DNA of 64,000 nt. It comes from Cavenderia fasciculata (Eukaryota; Evosea; Eumycetozoa; Acytosteliales; Cavenderiaceae). The stretch covers positions 1 to 64,000 of the forward strand of contig NW_004457715.1 of assembly GCF_000203815.1 (NCBI RefSeq). The letters run 5' to 3'. Shown here one piece after another: positions 36,810 through 49,260 of the stretch. The notes under the pieces were generated by a model. That model had not been told where the DNA came from and made no database searches. It saw only the letters and a list, made by a program, of their open reading frames with translations. Position numbers and translations under genes: made by a program. Within the stretch, counting starts at the first letter, position 1, and every line of letters starts with the position of its first letter.

Positions 36810-39800
36810 TTATTTATTTAGAGATGATTTCTTTTTTCTAATTCTTTGATGTTGTTGATGTTGTAAATCAAAATCTTTTAATTGTTTTAGGTCAACATAA
36901 TTTGTGACATCTTCTTTTTGAAGATCATTGCCAAGGAAATAGATTTTGAGTTGGTCTTTGACAACTTCGCCCCAAACGAATCCAGCTACTGGTGTCATGT
37001 CATGGAAAGCATCACAACATTTACAATACTTGTAGTTGAATCCAAAGAATATTTTAACCAATATACTCATTAATGGTAGAGTAAACATTTTAACAATCCA
37101 CCAAAGCACGCCAATGATATCACTCCATGCACGTTTCTTTTTGTTGTTTACTGGGTGTCTTGTGAGTAATGCCTTTCTTGGTTTGATACTATATTCAATA
37201 TCATCATTGATCAATTCTGGAATTTCATCAAATAAATCTGGTCTATCTCCTTGTTTCTGCAATGAATTGTTGAAAGGATTAGCTGATCCAGATGATGATG
37301 AACCTCTACTTTTTTTGGTTTTGACGATAGTTGTTCCATCTGAATTTTTAGATTTTGATTTTTGATTCAAATTCTTTTTAGAAGAATTTTTCTTTGGTTG
37401 TTGAGAGATTGGTAAAGGAGGAGGGGAAGAAATGGAAGGGGATGTCGAGACTGATTTACTATTTAAATGAGGAGTATTATTATTTGAGGAATCTTCTTGA
37501 TTTGAAGATTCATCATAATCATCAGTACCATCCTCTTCGTTATCTGATATGAGATCAGGTAATTCATCAAGATAGACAACTGTACCATCAGGATTGACAT
37601 ACTTTCTTCTATTATCTTTTTGTGACTTTTGTTGTTGTTGTTGTTGTCGTTTGAGTAACTGTTCTTGTTCAAGTGCCAATTCTCTTTCTGCACGTTGTCT
37701 TTCCATTTCAGTTTGAAATCTTAACTGTTCTTCTTTACGACGTTGTTTCTCGGCACGTCTCTTTTCTCTTTCACGTTTTTCTTTTTCCTCTTTTTGTTTC
37801 TTTTCCATCTCTGCACGTTGTTCCATTTCCTTTTCATATTGTTGTCTTTCAAGTTCCAATTCTTTTTCTTTTTGTTTCTTTTCCAACTCTTTGATTCTTT
37901 TTTCTTCTCTTTCCTCGTTTTCCTTTTTTTCATTTTCCAATCTCTCCATTTCAATCTTGCTCAACAATTCTTGTTCATATTGTTCCAATTTTTGTCTTTG
38001 TTCAGTCATTTCTTGTTCTTCTTTTTGTCTTCTCTTTTCTTCTTTTAATTGACTTCTTGTCTTTTTTTCTTTTTTCTTTTGAGCAAGGGTTGTTGGTGAA
38101 GCATCCAAAGATGAAACATTTGAATTGGTATCATCATTTTTCTTTAATTCTTCTTTTGGTAATGGTTCAACATTTAAATGTTGTTGATTATTCTTATTTT
38201 TAATAATTAAACTTGCCAATTCAAAAATCTTATTTTTTGATTGAGTTGTTGGATGAATTTCATATGATTTATCAAAATGATTTAATGCCCTATAAAAAAT
38301 TAAAAAATAAAAATAAATAAAAAAAATAAAAGGATTTGATTGTTTTTGTTTTTACATACTTTTCATAATCTTTTTGTTTTAAATATTGAATTCCTAGTTC
38401 ATATAATTTATCTGCTTCATTATTATTATTATTAATAGTTGATGATTCATTATTTGATTTTTGAGATTGAATAGGTGATTGTTGTTTTTGTAATGGTTGT
38501 TGTTGTTGTTGTGATTGTTGTTGTAAAGGTGGAAATTGTTGTTGATGGTTTTGTTGTTGTTGTTGATATTGTTGTTGATTTGATTTTGGTTTTGTATTTG
38601 TTTGTTGTTGAGATTTATATTGTTGATTTTGTTTATAATGTTGTTGTTGATTATTTTGTTGGTGTTGATGTTGAGGTGATGTATTATTACTATTTTTATT
38701 ATTATTTTGTTGATGTTGTTGAGATGATGTATTATTACTTTTATTTTGTTGTTGATGATTTTGTAGAGGAGGTGATTGTTGTTGATTATTTTGTTGATGA
38801 TGCTGATTTTGATTACTTTGTTGATATTGAGGAATTAAAGAAGCATCACTTACAAGGTTTGGTATGGGAGATGATAATCTTGGTGAAAAATCGATTGGAG
38901 AAGATAATCCAAATGGTGAAAGTCCAGCTGCTGTATTTCCAACCATATTACTACTACCATTAGCATTATAAGATCCACCTGGAGAGAATGAATGCCAATT
39001 ATTGAAAAAGTTTCTCTTTAGTTGCAAAAGCCATTGTGAAGCTTGGACATGATCATGATTGGATATGTAGAGAGCATACAAACATTGCTCCAATGAGAAT
39101 CCCTGATTGACAAATGTCATGACAAAAAGTTTGTCTGGTGAATCTCCAACAACTGCTTGTTGTGGTGTTTGTTGTTGTTGTTGTTGAGGTGAATAAGATG
39201 ATGGTGAAGATGAAGATGGTGAAGATGATGAATAGGTTGCAGAATGAGGAGAAGATGACGATACTGCATAAGGTGAAGAAGAAAACATATTATTATGATT
39301 GGGAGTATTGGATTTTGATGATGATCTTGCACCTTTAAATACACTATTATTGACCAATGAAGATGTATTCAATTCACTCACTGGATGAATAATATTCTTG
39401 AAAAAGTGTGGACTATTATCACTACCAAATAAACTATATGATCTTGAATATTCTAAAGGTAAAGTATATTAGTATCTTTTGTTTTGTTATATTACTAATA
39501 TTTTTTTTCTTACCAATATCATTTCCACTTGAATTTAATGATATTGAATCTTCTTCTTCATCATCATCTTCACTTTCATCGTCTTCGTTGTCATCGTCTT
39601 CGTCGTCACCATCGTCTTCGTCTTCTTCATCCATGTCTTCTTCGTCGTCCATATCTTCATCGTCGTCATAGACAATGTTGTAACTGTTGATACTGATACT
39701 ACCACTATTGGTTGAATTATTCTTATTGTCAATCGATAAGATAGGTGAATCGACAAATAACTTTCTCTGTTGAGTGACATTACTCTCCTCTTCTTCATCT

Positions 39801-40330
39801 TCTACTCTAACTGGTTTCATTTGACTAGATGAAGAGGAAGAGTTATTACTTCTACCACTTCCAATTAATCCTTTTGATGTTGTTGTAGTTGTTGGTAGAC
39901 GTGTTGTCGTTGTTGAACTACTACTACCAGTAAAGAAACTCTTTACATTATTATGAAAGAATGAATTTAAACTTTTACCAGGACTATTCATAATAGATGC
40001 AGCTGCAATTGGTATATTTGGTAATGGTGGTGAATTATTATGAGTAGAATGAATAGTACTACTAGGTTTTAAAGGTACTCCATTAATATTAAATGTACTA
40101 GTATTATCAAAATGTAATGTACTAAAACTATTATTACTATTAAAACTATTTTGTTGTTGATGTTGATGTTGTTGATGTGGAGGTGTAGTTGAAGAAGTAA
40201 TAGATGGAGATGAAGACTGGGATGATATATTATCATTGTCTGTCGTATGGTCAATGACATTCATTGCTGCTTCTAAACCACCTTCACCACCACTACTATT
40301 AACAGTAGTAGTAGTAGATGATGATTCCAT
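36810..40330 (-). CDS. Large protein with UBA-like, TPR-like, coiled-coil and Jiv90-like regions
   Basis: Exons 40330..39514, 39452..38360 and 38289..36810 join in frame to 1129 residues. The N-terminus is Ser/Asn/Thr-rich with a long acidic tract. A UBA-like segment follows (VMTFVNQGFSLEQCLYALYI), then Gln/Asn-rich spacers. A single TPR-like hairpin comes next (LYELGIQYLKQKDYEKALNH), then ~150 residues of Lys/Glu/Arg coiled coil. Near the C-terminus, KYCKCCDAFHDMTPVAGFVW and YFLGNDLQKEDVTNYVDL resemble the Jiv90 module of DNAJC14: a CxxC, a His, then W and D-V-T. No J domain is visible. A chaperone-associated or ER-surface role is therefore only a suggestion. Two hydrophobic stretches before the Cys motif (WSDIIGVLWWIVKMF, LPLMSILVKIFFGF) may dip into a membrane. 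Confidence 0.7.
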
Positions 40331-40647
40331 TTAGTTTGGTGTATATATATATTATCTTATCTCTAATATAAATAAGATAATTAAATAGACAAATGCAATA
40401 CAAACGACTTGGATGAAGAAACTCATTGACTTTTGCGACTTTCACTCGAAGATTCATCGGTTATTGGTTTTTTGACAAAAGATAAAAATAAATATAAATA
40501 TAAATTAAAAATATTAATATAATAATTAATAATTATTAGTTTTCCAAATCCAATACACAACTTGCTACTTTTTTTGTTTTAGTTTTAGTATTATTATTAT
40601 GTATTTGTTATGTATTTGTTATGTATTTGTTAGGTATTTATTTTGAT

Positions 40648-41277
40648 TTATTTATTTTCGGTAAATGAAGAAGCCCATGGATTATTGGCAGCTGATGTCT
40701 TTGGTGGAGCAGTACCAAGGATCTTTTGAATGTTGGTTCTGATGGTCATTGATGAGATGACGTATAAAAAGGTCATTGAACAATCAGTCATATCAGTACC
40801 TGCTAAATTACGATGACTTAGACCTTGAAGGAATCCAATTGGTTCAAATGGTAATTTACAAACTACTACTCCATTAAATCTACATGATTACATTATTATT
40901 AATACTCTAAGTCTTTGTTTTCTTTTTGCTTCTCTTTTGTTAACATACAATGAATTTAAATAACTAAATAAAGAAATCATAGAAATTGCAACAGCAAACA
41001 TTGATTTCATCTTGGAGAATGTCATTTGTTGATTGGCTTGTTTGAGAGAATCTTCGAGACGTTCCAACTTTTTATCCTTGCCCTTTGACTTGCTGAGCAG
41101 TGATGATTTGCTAGACTCTGATTCTTTGGCCTTTTCAACCTGTTCTGTGAGACGATCAATGTTTATCTTTGCCTTTTTATAAGATTCGGTTCGATACACA
41201 AACAACCATGATACTCCCTCTGAAAAGAGTGAACTTGCTATCGATACTCCAAGAATGAATAATATATCTGTTATCAT
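40648..41277 (-). CDS. tmco1: TMCO1 family ER calcium load-activated channel
   Basis: Two exons, 41277..40949 and 40879..40648, give 186 residues, nearly the size of human TMCO1 (188). Helix 1 is ITDILFILGVSIASSLFSEG, followed by WLFVYRTESYKKAK and a charged coiled coil. MKSMFAVAISMISLFSYLNS is the second helix. The second exon carries the strongly conserved KLPFEPIGFLQGLSHRNLAG and TDCSMTFLYVISSMTIR. TMCO1 sits in the ER membrane, releases calcium when stores are overfull, and belongs to ribosome-associated translocon complexes. An upstream in-frame ATG at 41358 exists, but conservation starts at 41277. The exon junction restores a known family motif exactly. Confidence 0.92.
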
Positions 41278-41701
41278 CGCAATTATATGTATATCTTTGT
41301 AGAAATATATTTCGTCGGGTAATATAAATAATGACAATGCTTGCAGACGGATGAACATAACATGATCATCTCAAGTTTTCATGTTTTTTTTTTGTTTCTT
41401 CTGTATCATAATCTTTTAAAAGATCAGCTCATATATAAATATATCTTGATTAATACATATCATTTAGAGATATTCTTTATTTTAATATATTCTCTTTGTT
41501 GTATATATATTTATTGTTTATTAAATTACTTGCTTGGCACCATCAGAGTGAGAGATCTGCTTTTGGTCTCCCAATATTTTTAATTAATTTTTTGTTTTTT
41601 TTTTTTTTTCAACAACACAGTGATGTTCATCAGCTTCAATTTAGTTTCGCAAATACTTTGTAATTTAAATAATACATATACATATATATAGAATTTAAAG
41701 A
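41278..41701. other. Intergenic region between divergent tmco1 and psmC1
   Basis: A bidirectional promoter region, AT-rich, with a T-run at 41585-41612. ORF 41341..41583 is Leu/Ile/Tyr-rich and probably spurious. Confidence 0.45.
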
Positions 41702-43288
41702 ATGGGTCAGAACCAATCTTTAGGTAATATGGATAAAGATCCAAATAAAAAGGTTGGTTGAAACAAAAAGATAAAGAAAAGAGAAATAGAAATAAAAGAT
41801 AACAAAAGAGAAAGAGTTGTTGTTGTTGTTGTTATTGATTAGTAGCTGTAGTAGTAGAGGAGATAGATTAGATTATATAAAGATATGATTTGATAAAGAA
41901 GAAGAATATATGATAGTAGAATGAAATATACATATATGATTATTAACTTTTTTCTTTTTTTTTTTTATATTTCTATCTACTTGTCTCTTTTTTTACTTTC
42001 TATTTTCTACTACTAGGATCAACAAAAACCAAAATATCAAGCACCACCACCACCAACACAATTTGGAAAGAAAAAGAGAAGAAGAGGAGCAGAGACTAGT
42101 ACAAAGTTACCAGTTGTGACACCACATACCAAATGTAAATTAAAGCAATTAAAACTCGAACGTATAAAAGATTATTTGTTGATGGAACAAGAGTTTCTCC
42201 AAAACTATGAACTCAACCAACCAAAGGGCGACGACAAGGACAAGACTGACGAAAAGATGATCGACGAGATTAGAGGCGACCCACTGACGGTCGGTTCGCT
42301 CGAAGAGGTGATTGACGATAATCATGCTATCGTGTCGAATGCAGTGGGACCCGAACACTATGTACGTATCATGTCGTTTGTCGACAAGAGCAAACTGTTC
42401 CTCGGCGCCACCGTCCTCCTCCACAACAAGACATTGTCGGTGGTCGGTGTCATTGACAGCGAGGTCGACCCCATGGTCAATGTGATGAAGGTTGAAAAGG
42501 CACCACTCGAGAGCTACAGCGATATTGGTGGGCTCGAGACACAGGTGCAAGAGATGAAAGAGGCTGTCGAGCTGCCCCTCACTCACCCCGAGTTTTACGA
42601 AGAGATTGGTATCAAGCCACCCAAAGGTGTCATTTTGTATGGTGAGCCAGGTACCGGCAAGACACTGCTCGCCAAGGCTGTGGCCAATCAGACATCGGCC
42701 ACCTTTTTGCGTGTCGTCGGCTCGGAACTCATCCAAAAGTATCTTGGTGACGGACCCAAGCTCGTCAGAGAGTTGTTCCGTGTCGCCGAAGAATTGGCAC
42801 CATCCATTGTCTTTATCGACGAAATTGATGCCGTCGGTACCAAGCGTTACGACAGCACATCGGGTGGAGAGCGTGAAATCCAACGTACCATGCTCGAGTT
42901 GCTCAATCAACTCGACGGTTTTGATGCTCGTGCCGACGTTAAAGTCATCATGGCCACTAACCGTATCGAAACTCTCGACCCTGCCCTCATCCGTCCCGGT
43001 CGTATCGATAGAAAGATTGAATTCCCATTGCCAGACATCAAGACCAAACGTAAGATCTTTGAAATCCACACTGCCAAGATGAACCTCTCTGAGGATGTCA
43101 ACCTCGAAGAGTTTGTCATGTCCAAGGACGATCTCTCTGGTGCCGATATCAAGGCCATTTGTACAGAATCTGGTTTACTTGCCCTTCGTGAACGTCGTAT
43201 GCGTGTCACTCATACCGATTTTAAAAAGGCAAAAGAAAAAGTTCTCTATCGTAAAACTCAAGGTGCTCCTGAAGGTTTATATATGTAA
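41702..43288 (+). CDS. psmC1: 26S proteasome regulatory ATPase subunit 4 (Rpt2)
   Basis: Exon 1 (41702..41752) encodes [17 protein letters not shown], then an intron, then 42017..43288. Total length is 440 residues, the same as human PSMC1. The N-terminal MGQNQS is the known Rpt2 myristoylation signal. Walker A is [20 protein letters not shown], Walker B is [11 protein letters not shown], the AAA second region of homology is [20 protein letters not shown], and the C-terminus LYM is an HbYX-type tail that opens the 20S gate. It works in the base of the 19S particle, unfolding ubiquitinated proteins in nucleus and cytosol. Codon use is strongly G/C-ending, in line with high expression. The 17-codon first exon is supported by splice signals and by the myristoylation motif. 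Confidence 0.96.
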
Positions 43289-43373
43289 AAAAAAAAAGAG
43301 ATAAAAGAAAAAAAAAAAAGATAAATCATAAATAAATAAAATGTAAACAAAAAAAATATTTTTTAATTTATTC

Positions 43374-45169
43374 TTAGGATTTCCATAATTGTAAATTTGA
43401 ATCTAAAGAAATGGTAGCTAAAATATTACGATTTGGATGAATGGTTAATCCAACTACTTCCTTTTTATGTCTAAGATCGTAGCGATAAAGAAGATTTGAA
43501 GTTTCCAATTCAAAACAATTCATATGATTGTCATCGGAAACTGCATAGAGATATTTTTTGTTTGGTGAAAGACAACAACAGACAAAGTTGAATTTATCAT
43601 TGTCTAGTGTAAATTGTTTAACTATAAATTGTTTTCTAATGGACATTATTACAATGGATGGCGATTGATTACATATTAAAACCAAGTCTTGAGCAGCATC
43701 GATATAGAAAACATTTTTAATTGGAATGTCACGAATCTTGGTTTGTGCTACTGGTGCCAATGTTTGTAAACATTCTCCAGTCTTTATATCCCATACCTTT
43801 ACAGTTGCATCACTCGAACATGATACCATCTTTTCTTCATTTGAATTGATTTGAAATTCATTTATACTTGCTAAATGTCCTCTATATATTTTTAATACTT
43901 TACCACTTTTTAATCCAAACATTCTATAGAATAAATAAAATAAGAAATAAGAAATTAATATTTATCTTTTTTTTTCTTTTCTTTTCTTTTACTTACTTAA
44001 TGGTTGAATCTATTGAACTAGTTAAGAGTTGAGTAGAATTATTTATAAAATGTAAACAAGTAACGGCTTGAGAATGAGCAGGTTCAAAACGACGAAGACA
44101 TTTACCAGATTTGATTTGCCATACTTTGGCATGACCATCGGTTGATCCAGATGCCATATATTCTGCATCTTTGGAGAAACACATACTAATGATACCGGTA
44201 TTATGCATCATAAACTCATCATTTGATTGATAGTCTAGATTGGCAAGTGCACCAGTATTATAATTCCATACTTCAATAAAACCATCGATACTTGACGTAA
44301 CTAAGTACTGAGAGTCTGGTGTAAACTTTGCACAATCGGGTCTATTCTTGTCTCCAAATACAATTGATCTGTCCAATTGAGTGATTGGTTCTTCTTGTTC
44401 AGCTCCTGATACAGTCTTGGTTTGACCTTTGAACAAATCAAAATCATCACCTGGTTGTACTATACCTTGGTATTGTTGCCATTTTAATGCTTGTCCCAAG
44501 AGTGCTAGTAGTCGTGATGGTTCAATTTGTTGAATGGCTGCTGTTGATCCACCGTTACCACCATCTTTGATGAGTGAATCTGCAATTTCTTTTCTTCTTT
44601 GTTCAATGGTACCACTATAAAACTCTCCACTATTGATTACTTGTCTTTGTAGACAATGCTCTAGTTGTAGATATCGTTCGACTTGGTTGAGTTTACAATA
44701 GTTCATCACTTCACTCTTTCGAAGTAGTTGTTTTGAAAGTTCAAATTCTTTCTTTTCAATTAATTCTATTATTATCTAAAATTGAGAGAGAGAGAGAGAA
44801 AGAAATGTTAGGATAGATGAGAAAGAAAGTTTCTATTGTTTTTTCTCGTACATGTTCAAATAGATCAATCAATTTATCGTATGATATTTTTAGATTTGAT
44901 AGTTCGAGTAATACCTTGTCCCAACGTCCGACAATGATATCATTCTTTAGTTCATCGATACTGTCGACTGTGTTTAGTGATATACCAGTCTCTTCTTGCA
45001 TCGACAATAATGTACTCGTCAATGAATTCTCTTTGCAGAATTGTAATATTAATTTGATTACACTAAAAAGAGTGGAGAGAGTGTTTAGTAATGATGATAA
45101 TGTATCTATCTTGCAAGTATCATATCATGTGTCTTACTCATTTGATTGAATATCTAGTGATTTGCTCAT
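43374..45169 (-). CDS. smu1: SMU1 spliceosomal WD40 protein
   Basis: Exons 45169..45138, 45062..44852, 44775..43997 and 43923..43374 join in frame to 523 residues (human SMU1 is 513). The N-terminus has a LisH-like helix (VIKLILQFCKENSLTSTLLS) and a CTLH region (WDKVLLELSNLKISYDKLID). PSRLLALLGQALKWQQYQG and DLFKG are typical SMU1 linkers. At least five WD40 repeats follow (KFTPDSQYLVTSSIDGFIEV, YMASGSTDGHAKVW, TVKVWDIKTGECLQTL, ILATISLDSNLQLW). SMU1 binds RED/IK in the spliceosomal B complex and helps splice short introns, a fitting need in a genome with introns of 55-90 bases. The short 32-bp first coding exon is inferred from splice sites. Confidence 0.92.
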
Positions 45170-45746
45170 TGTATTGAAATGTATTTAACTATTGAAATGG
45201 TCTCTGTTTCGTGAAATCATTAACATTAATTTAGTGTTTTTTAAAAAAACAAATCATCTTTTTTAATTTAAAAAGGTTTTTAATTCTAATATGGATCATT
45301 CGGGATAGGTATAGAATAAGGTATGAATAAGGATTGGGTAATAAAAAATGGAAGAAATGCTAGGAATAGTATTCACAAAAAAAAAAAAAAAAAAAGAAGA
45401 AATCATCCACAAACAATATTATTGAAATAAAAGAAGAAATGATTTTTTTGTTTAATAATAATAATAATATTTTTTTATAATTATATAAATTTTTTTCTTG
45501 GAGTTTGATGATAAGAAGCACTCATACCAGTCAGCAGTTCACTGTGTATTCTTTCTGATACATTTTATTTGTTCTTTTTTTTGCCATTTATTATTCACAT
45601 ATTTCATATTTATCTATTCATCAGTTATCCATAAGAGAAATCATCTTCACCATCGTCGCCATCTTGTCAATATTCATTCACTCAATCTCTTGTTCATTTC
45701 ACCGTGAACCTTTTTATTCTTTGTAGTTTATATTCCCTTATCTTAT
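45170..45746. other. Intergenic
   Basis: The smu1 promoter side is AT-rich with a poly-A run near 45379-45396. ORF 45498..45707 is Ser/His/Phe-rich and unconvincing, although an acceptor-like TTCTTTGTAG at 45717-45726 suggests that an upstream exon of the CRN-like gene could lie in this stretch. Confidence 0.35.
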
Positions 45747-47027
45747 TTGCAACTTACTTACTATAATATTATATCAAACAAATATTCAAGAAATGGATAT
45801 TTCAAGTCACAACGCAGACTAAAACCAGGAGCAATCTTTGATTTTGATTCCAACACCAAATCTTTACCCAAAGGAGAGTCTCTTGTAAAGTGGCCATGTG
45901 ATTTGTTCAAGGAATACTCGCCTATCTACGGTAGTGAACTATTTGTTAGTTTAAACAGTTTCAAAAGGGACCCCACCCCTTCTCCCCTACAAGGTAACCA
46001 GTCACAATCACTATTGCACTATCTTTCATACCATTTCTTCTCTACTGTCATCCTTCACCAATTTTTTTCATTTGTAATTCTCTCCCTTTTGAAACCTTAC
46101 ATTTCTTCATTGCCAATGTTGCAATCACTATCATTGCTCCTCTTTTTACACCATTTCTTTTGATTATCTTTTTGTTTTCATTACCAATCAATGCAACACC
46201 CATCTCTTTCCTTTTAACCACTTGCCTCATTGTCTACTTTCAACCATTGTCGTACCAACCTAACACTAAACATTTGTTCATTTTGTTTTGCTTGTTCATC
46301 TTTACATATCATAGACCATTGACCTCTTTCATATATTTATAATCCTTTTTATACAAATCAAATACTGATCCATTCGCCAAGCTACACTACCACTCTTTAT
46401 CACTCTACATCCTTTTATTTTTAAGACCCATCTCTTTTTCCTCTTAGTCACTACTTTTGTCAAACATACCTAATTGCTACATCAACCGATCACTATCATT
46501 CAAATCTAGTCATTTTGTTTTGCTTTGTTTGTTCTCATATTACAGGCCCTTCACTTGCCTCATTGTTGTTGGTCAATCCATCTCCAATCAATCTTCATGT
46601 ATTGTTTATCAAATAGCATAGTTGCAAGTACTTCTTTACCATTTAACTTTCTATATTACTCCTCTTTTTAAACCATTTCCTGTTGATTTCTTTTGTTCAT
46701 CACCACCTATCTTTCCCTTTTAACCATATGCCTATTGTATGGCAAGTCTATTTCATACTATTCCTAATTGCGCCAACCAAGCAACATCTCGCAACATTTA
46801 TCATTTGTTTTGTTTGTTTAACTTTGCATATCATTGACCTCTTGTGTTCATTCATATATTTATAATCCTTTGATCCAAACCAAATACCATTGTTTGTGTC
46901 AAAATTTCCTAATTTATATATCAACTAATCTTCTTTTCTCTAGACCCTATGATTATCGAGTTTGCACCTGGTATTCCAAGACCCCCAATTAAATTTCGAT
47001 ATATGACCACGAAACAGTTAAGGTAAA

Positions 47028-47059
<32 letters not shown>

Positions 47060-48627
47060 TATAATATCATTTGTGAAGTAGCACAACTTATATTTACAAA
47101 TTTTTATTTCAACCAGGACCAGATAGATTAGATGGAATTCTCTTAGAGGATAAAAGAATCGTAAAGAGAGAGGAGACCATAAAAAATGTGATGAAAGTGG
47201 TTCAAGACAACAAAATCACTCTTATCCGGGCACCTCCATTTACAGGTAAAACATCATTGGGTCAGCTATTGGAAGCCCAACTCGAAACAGTGCGTCCAAA
47301 TGCATATGTCAGACGAGTAACTTGGACCTCTGTATGTGCCAGTTTTGAAGACTTGTGGAAACTTTTTACTGGCCAATCTTTTGTAGACTGGATTAAAATC
47401 TCCCTACACGCTGAAGTCTATCTAATTATGAACGAGTGTCAAACAATATACGCAAAAGATAGTGAATGGGGAAATAGAGTTTGGCCAACGATCAAGGCAT
47501 CTGAATCTCCACATCTACACGTTGTGGTGTTGGCTTCATATGGTGAGAAAACCGTCAACACGATTACCAGTACACCAACCGATCTGACAAGCTCCCATCA
47601 TTCTTTATTGGATATCAAGACTCTAAACTTTACAAAGGAAGAGTATGGACAATTGGTAGCAAACCTGACTATCGGATATTTTCCAAAGGTAGTTGAAGAC
47701 TGGATATATGTCAACACAGGTGGACACATTGGATTGCTCAAAAGAACATTGGGTCTCATCGAAGGAAAGTTTGGCGAGAAAATGATTCTCAACTCGACTG
47801 GAAAATACCCTCCTACTGATCCTCATCTTGACCAGCTCATGATGGAGTATCTTCTCTCTCAAGATTATGCAATTGATATTAGTCAATCAAGAGCTGCACC
47901 AAATCTAAAGTTGCCAGAAACTCAAAGATATGTCCTAGACTGTGTTGCTTATGGATCTTATCCATATGATCCATCAATTCAAGATGAACCACTCTCTCAT
48001 CTTTTGAAACATGGTTTTCTCACGTTGGATAACAACAAACAACTCGTATTCCCCTCCCCACTCTACCGTCGTTGCTACTTTACCGCAAGATTCAAATCCC
48101 CTTCTCCCCAACAGTTTCAGCCTCGCGAAGATGATATGGATGGATTCCTTATCGACTGCATCAAACGCTTTCGACCACACCAACTCGCCAACCAATTCTC
48201 TGTCCACACTCGTTGCGGAAGCAGTACATCTCAACCACTTGAAGTTGTATGGCAGATGGAGTTTTATCATGCAGCAACTTGCGCAATGCAACCAATCTAT
48301 GTTGCCCCAAGTGTCGGAAGAGCATTTGACTCAAAGGGATTTTTAGATTTCTACATTGACAGCAAATACAAATGGGCAATAGAAATGATTAGCGAGGGAA
48401 GAAATATCTCTGGTCATGTCAACTGGTTCAAGCCTACAGGTATCTATGGAAACTTGCTTCAAATGATCAAGAAATGGGTTGTGCTCGATTTCAAGAGTTC
48501 TAAATCCCATCCAATGGTAAAATGGGACAACCTGTGGGAGGTTATGTATTCTGCTGACTTTAAAAGCTATACCATCCACCGCAAGGACCAAAGTTTGCTC
48601 ACAATAACTATTGAAAATGGTCAATAA
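45747..48627 (+). CDS. Crinkler (CRN)-like effector: P-loop NTPase fused to a restriction-endonuclease-like domain
   Basis: The main exon (47117..48627) encodes ~500 residues. Near its start is a P-loop (RAPPFTGKTSL) and a Walker-B-like VYLIMNECQTIY; a winged-helix-like middle follows. The C-terminus has the REase-like core GFLDFYIDSKYKWAIEMIS, then HVNWFKPTGIYG and KWVVLDFKSS. This NTPase plus nuclease layout is that of the CRN/CR effectors described by Aravind and colleagues. Phase-compatible upstream exons are 46944..46970 and one ending at 45993 that is open from 45747; no convincing ATG is seen, so the 5' end is open. The expected ubiquitin-like header is not clear. The ~950-bp intron contains tandem degenerate repeats. 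CRN proteins act in the nucleus in conflicts between organisms or elements. Gene integrity past 47117 is good. Confidence 0.65.
46138..46892 (+). repeat. Tandem degenerate ~530-bp CT-rich repeats inside the CRN-like intron
   Basis: Segments starting near 46138 and 46671 share the same order of phrases: an ACCATTTC block, CTTTTAACCA, then a block with TTCATATATTTATAATCC, then AAATACxATTG. A third, shorter copy lies outside the gene at about 48705-48880. Confidence 0.6.
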
Positions 48628-49227
48628 TTTCAATTATTATACCCTTTGTAGTTGTTCCAACGATACTTTTTACTTCAAAATAAAATAATGTCCACCAACA
48701 CTTTTATTAATTATTATTCGTTCATATATTTCTAATCCTTTGATCCAAATCAAATACTATTGACTCGTGCATTCATCCAAAACCCACTCCTTACTTTTTG
48801 CTCTTTTAAACAATTCCTTTAACTACACCGACGAACCAAACCACTACCTTTGATTCATTGTTCACTGTCTATTTCAACATCAAAAGAGTACACACTGATG
48901 GATTCTATTCAGTTAATGCTAATATCATATCGACCCATCTTCTTGATTTGTCATTTATTTGAATTGCAAAAAAAAAACAATCCAACTAATAAATAACATA
49001 ACTATCCAATTAAATTAATAACATATTAATATAATTTCAAAAATGAATTTAAATTTAAATTCAATATTCATTCCGAATGTAATATAGAACTTAAGTTATT
49101 GCATTCAACCTTCTAATAGTTCGTTGTTTTCCACCCAGTACGATGTTTAAACATTTCCTCTGCATATGCAAACTGCAATTTCACACCACCATATTTATTT
49201 CTTCTTCACTATAAATCGGATCGATTG
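48628..49227. other. Intergenic, downstream of the CRN-like gene
   Basis: It starts with a partial copy of the CRN intron repeat (48705-48880). The rest is AT-rich with no ORF or RNA gene that I can support. Confidence 0.45.
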
Positions 49228-49249
49228 TTGTTACTGAGCTCAGTAACAA
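49228..49249. repeat. Perfect 22-bp palindrome
   Basis: The centre is ACTGAGCTCAGT and the arms extend perfectly to 11 bp each side. It lies just 5' of the 180-bp-period repeat and near the left side of the viral insertion. Confidence 0.85.
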
Positions 49250-49260
49250 TGGGGTGAATG

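Noticed and set aside
42149-43069. 306-codon minus ORF
   Set aside because: Shadow of Rpt2, which is unambiguous on the + strand.
46048-46865. Phe/Leu/Ile/Ser-rich ORFs in the CT-rich repeat, as possible membrane proteins
   Set aside because: They arise from CT-rich repeat sequence and lie between phase-compatible splice sites of the CRN-like gene.
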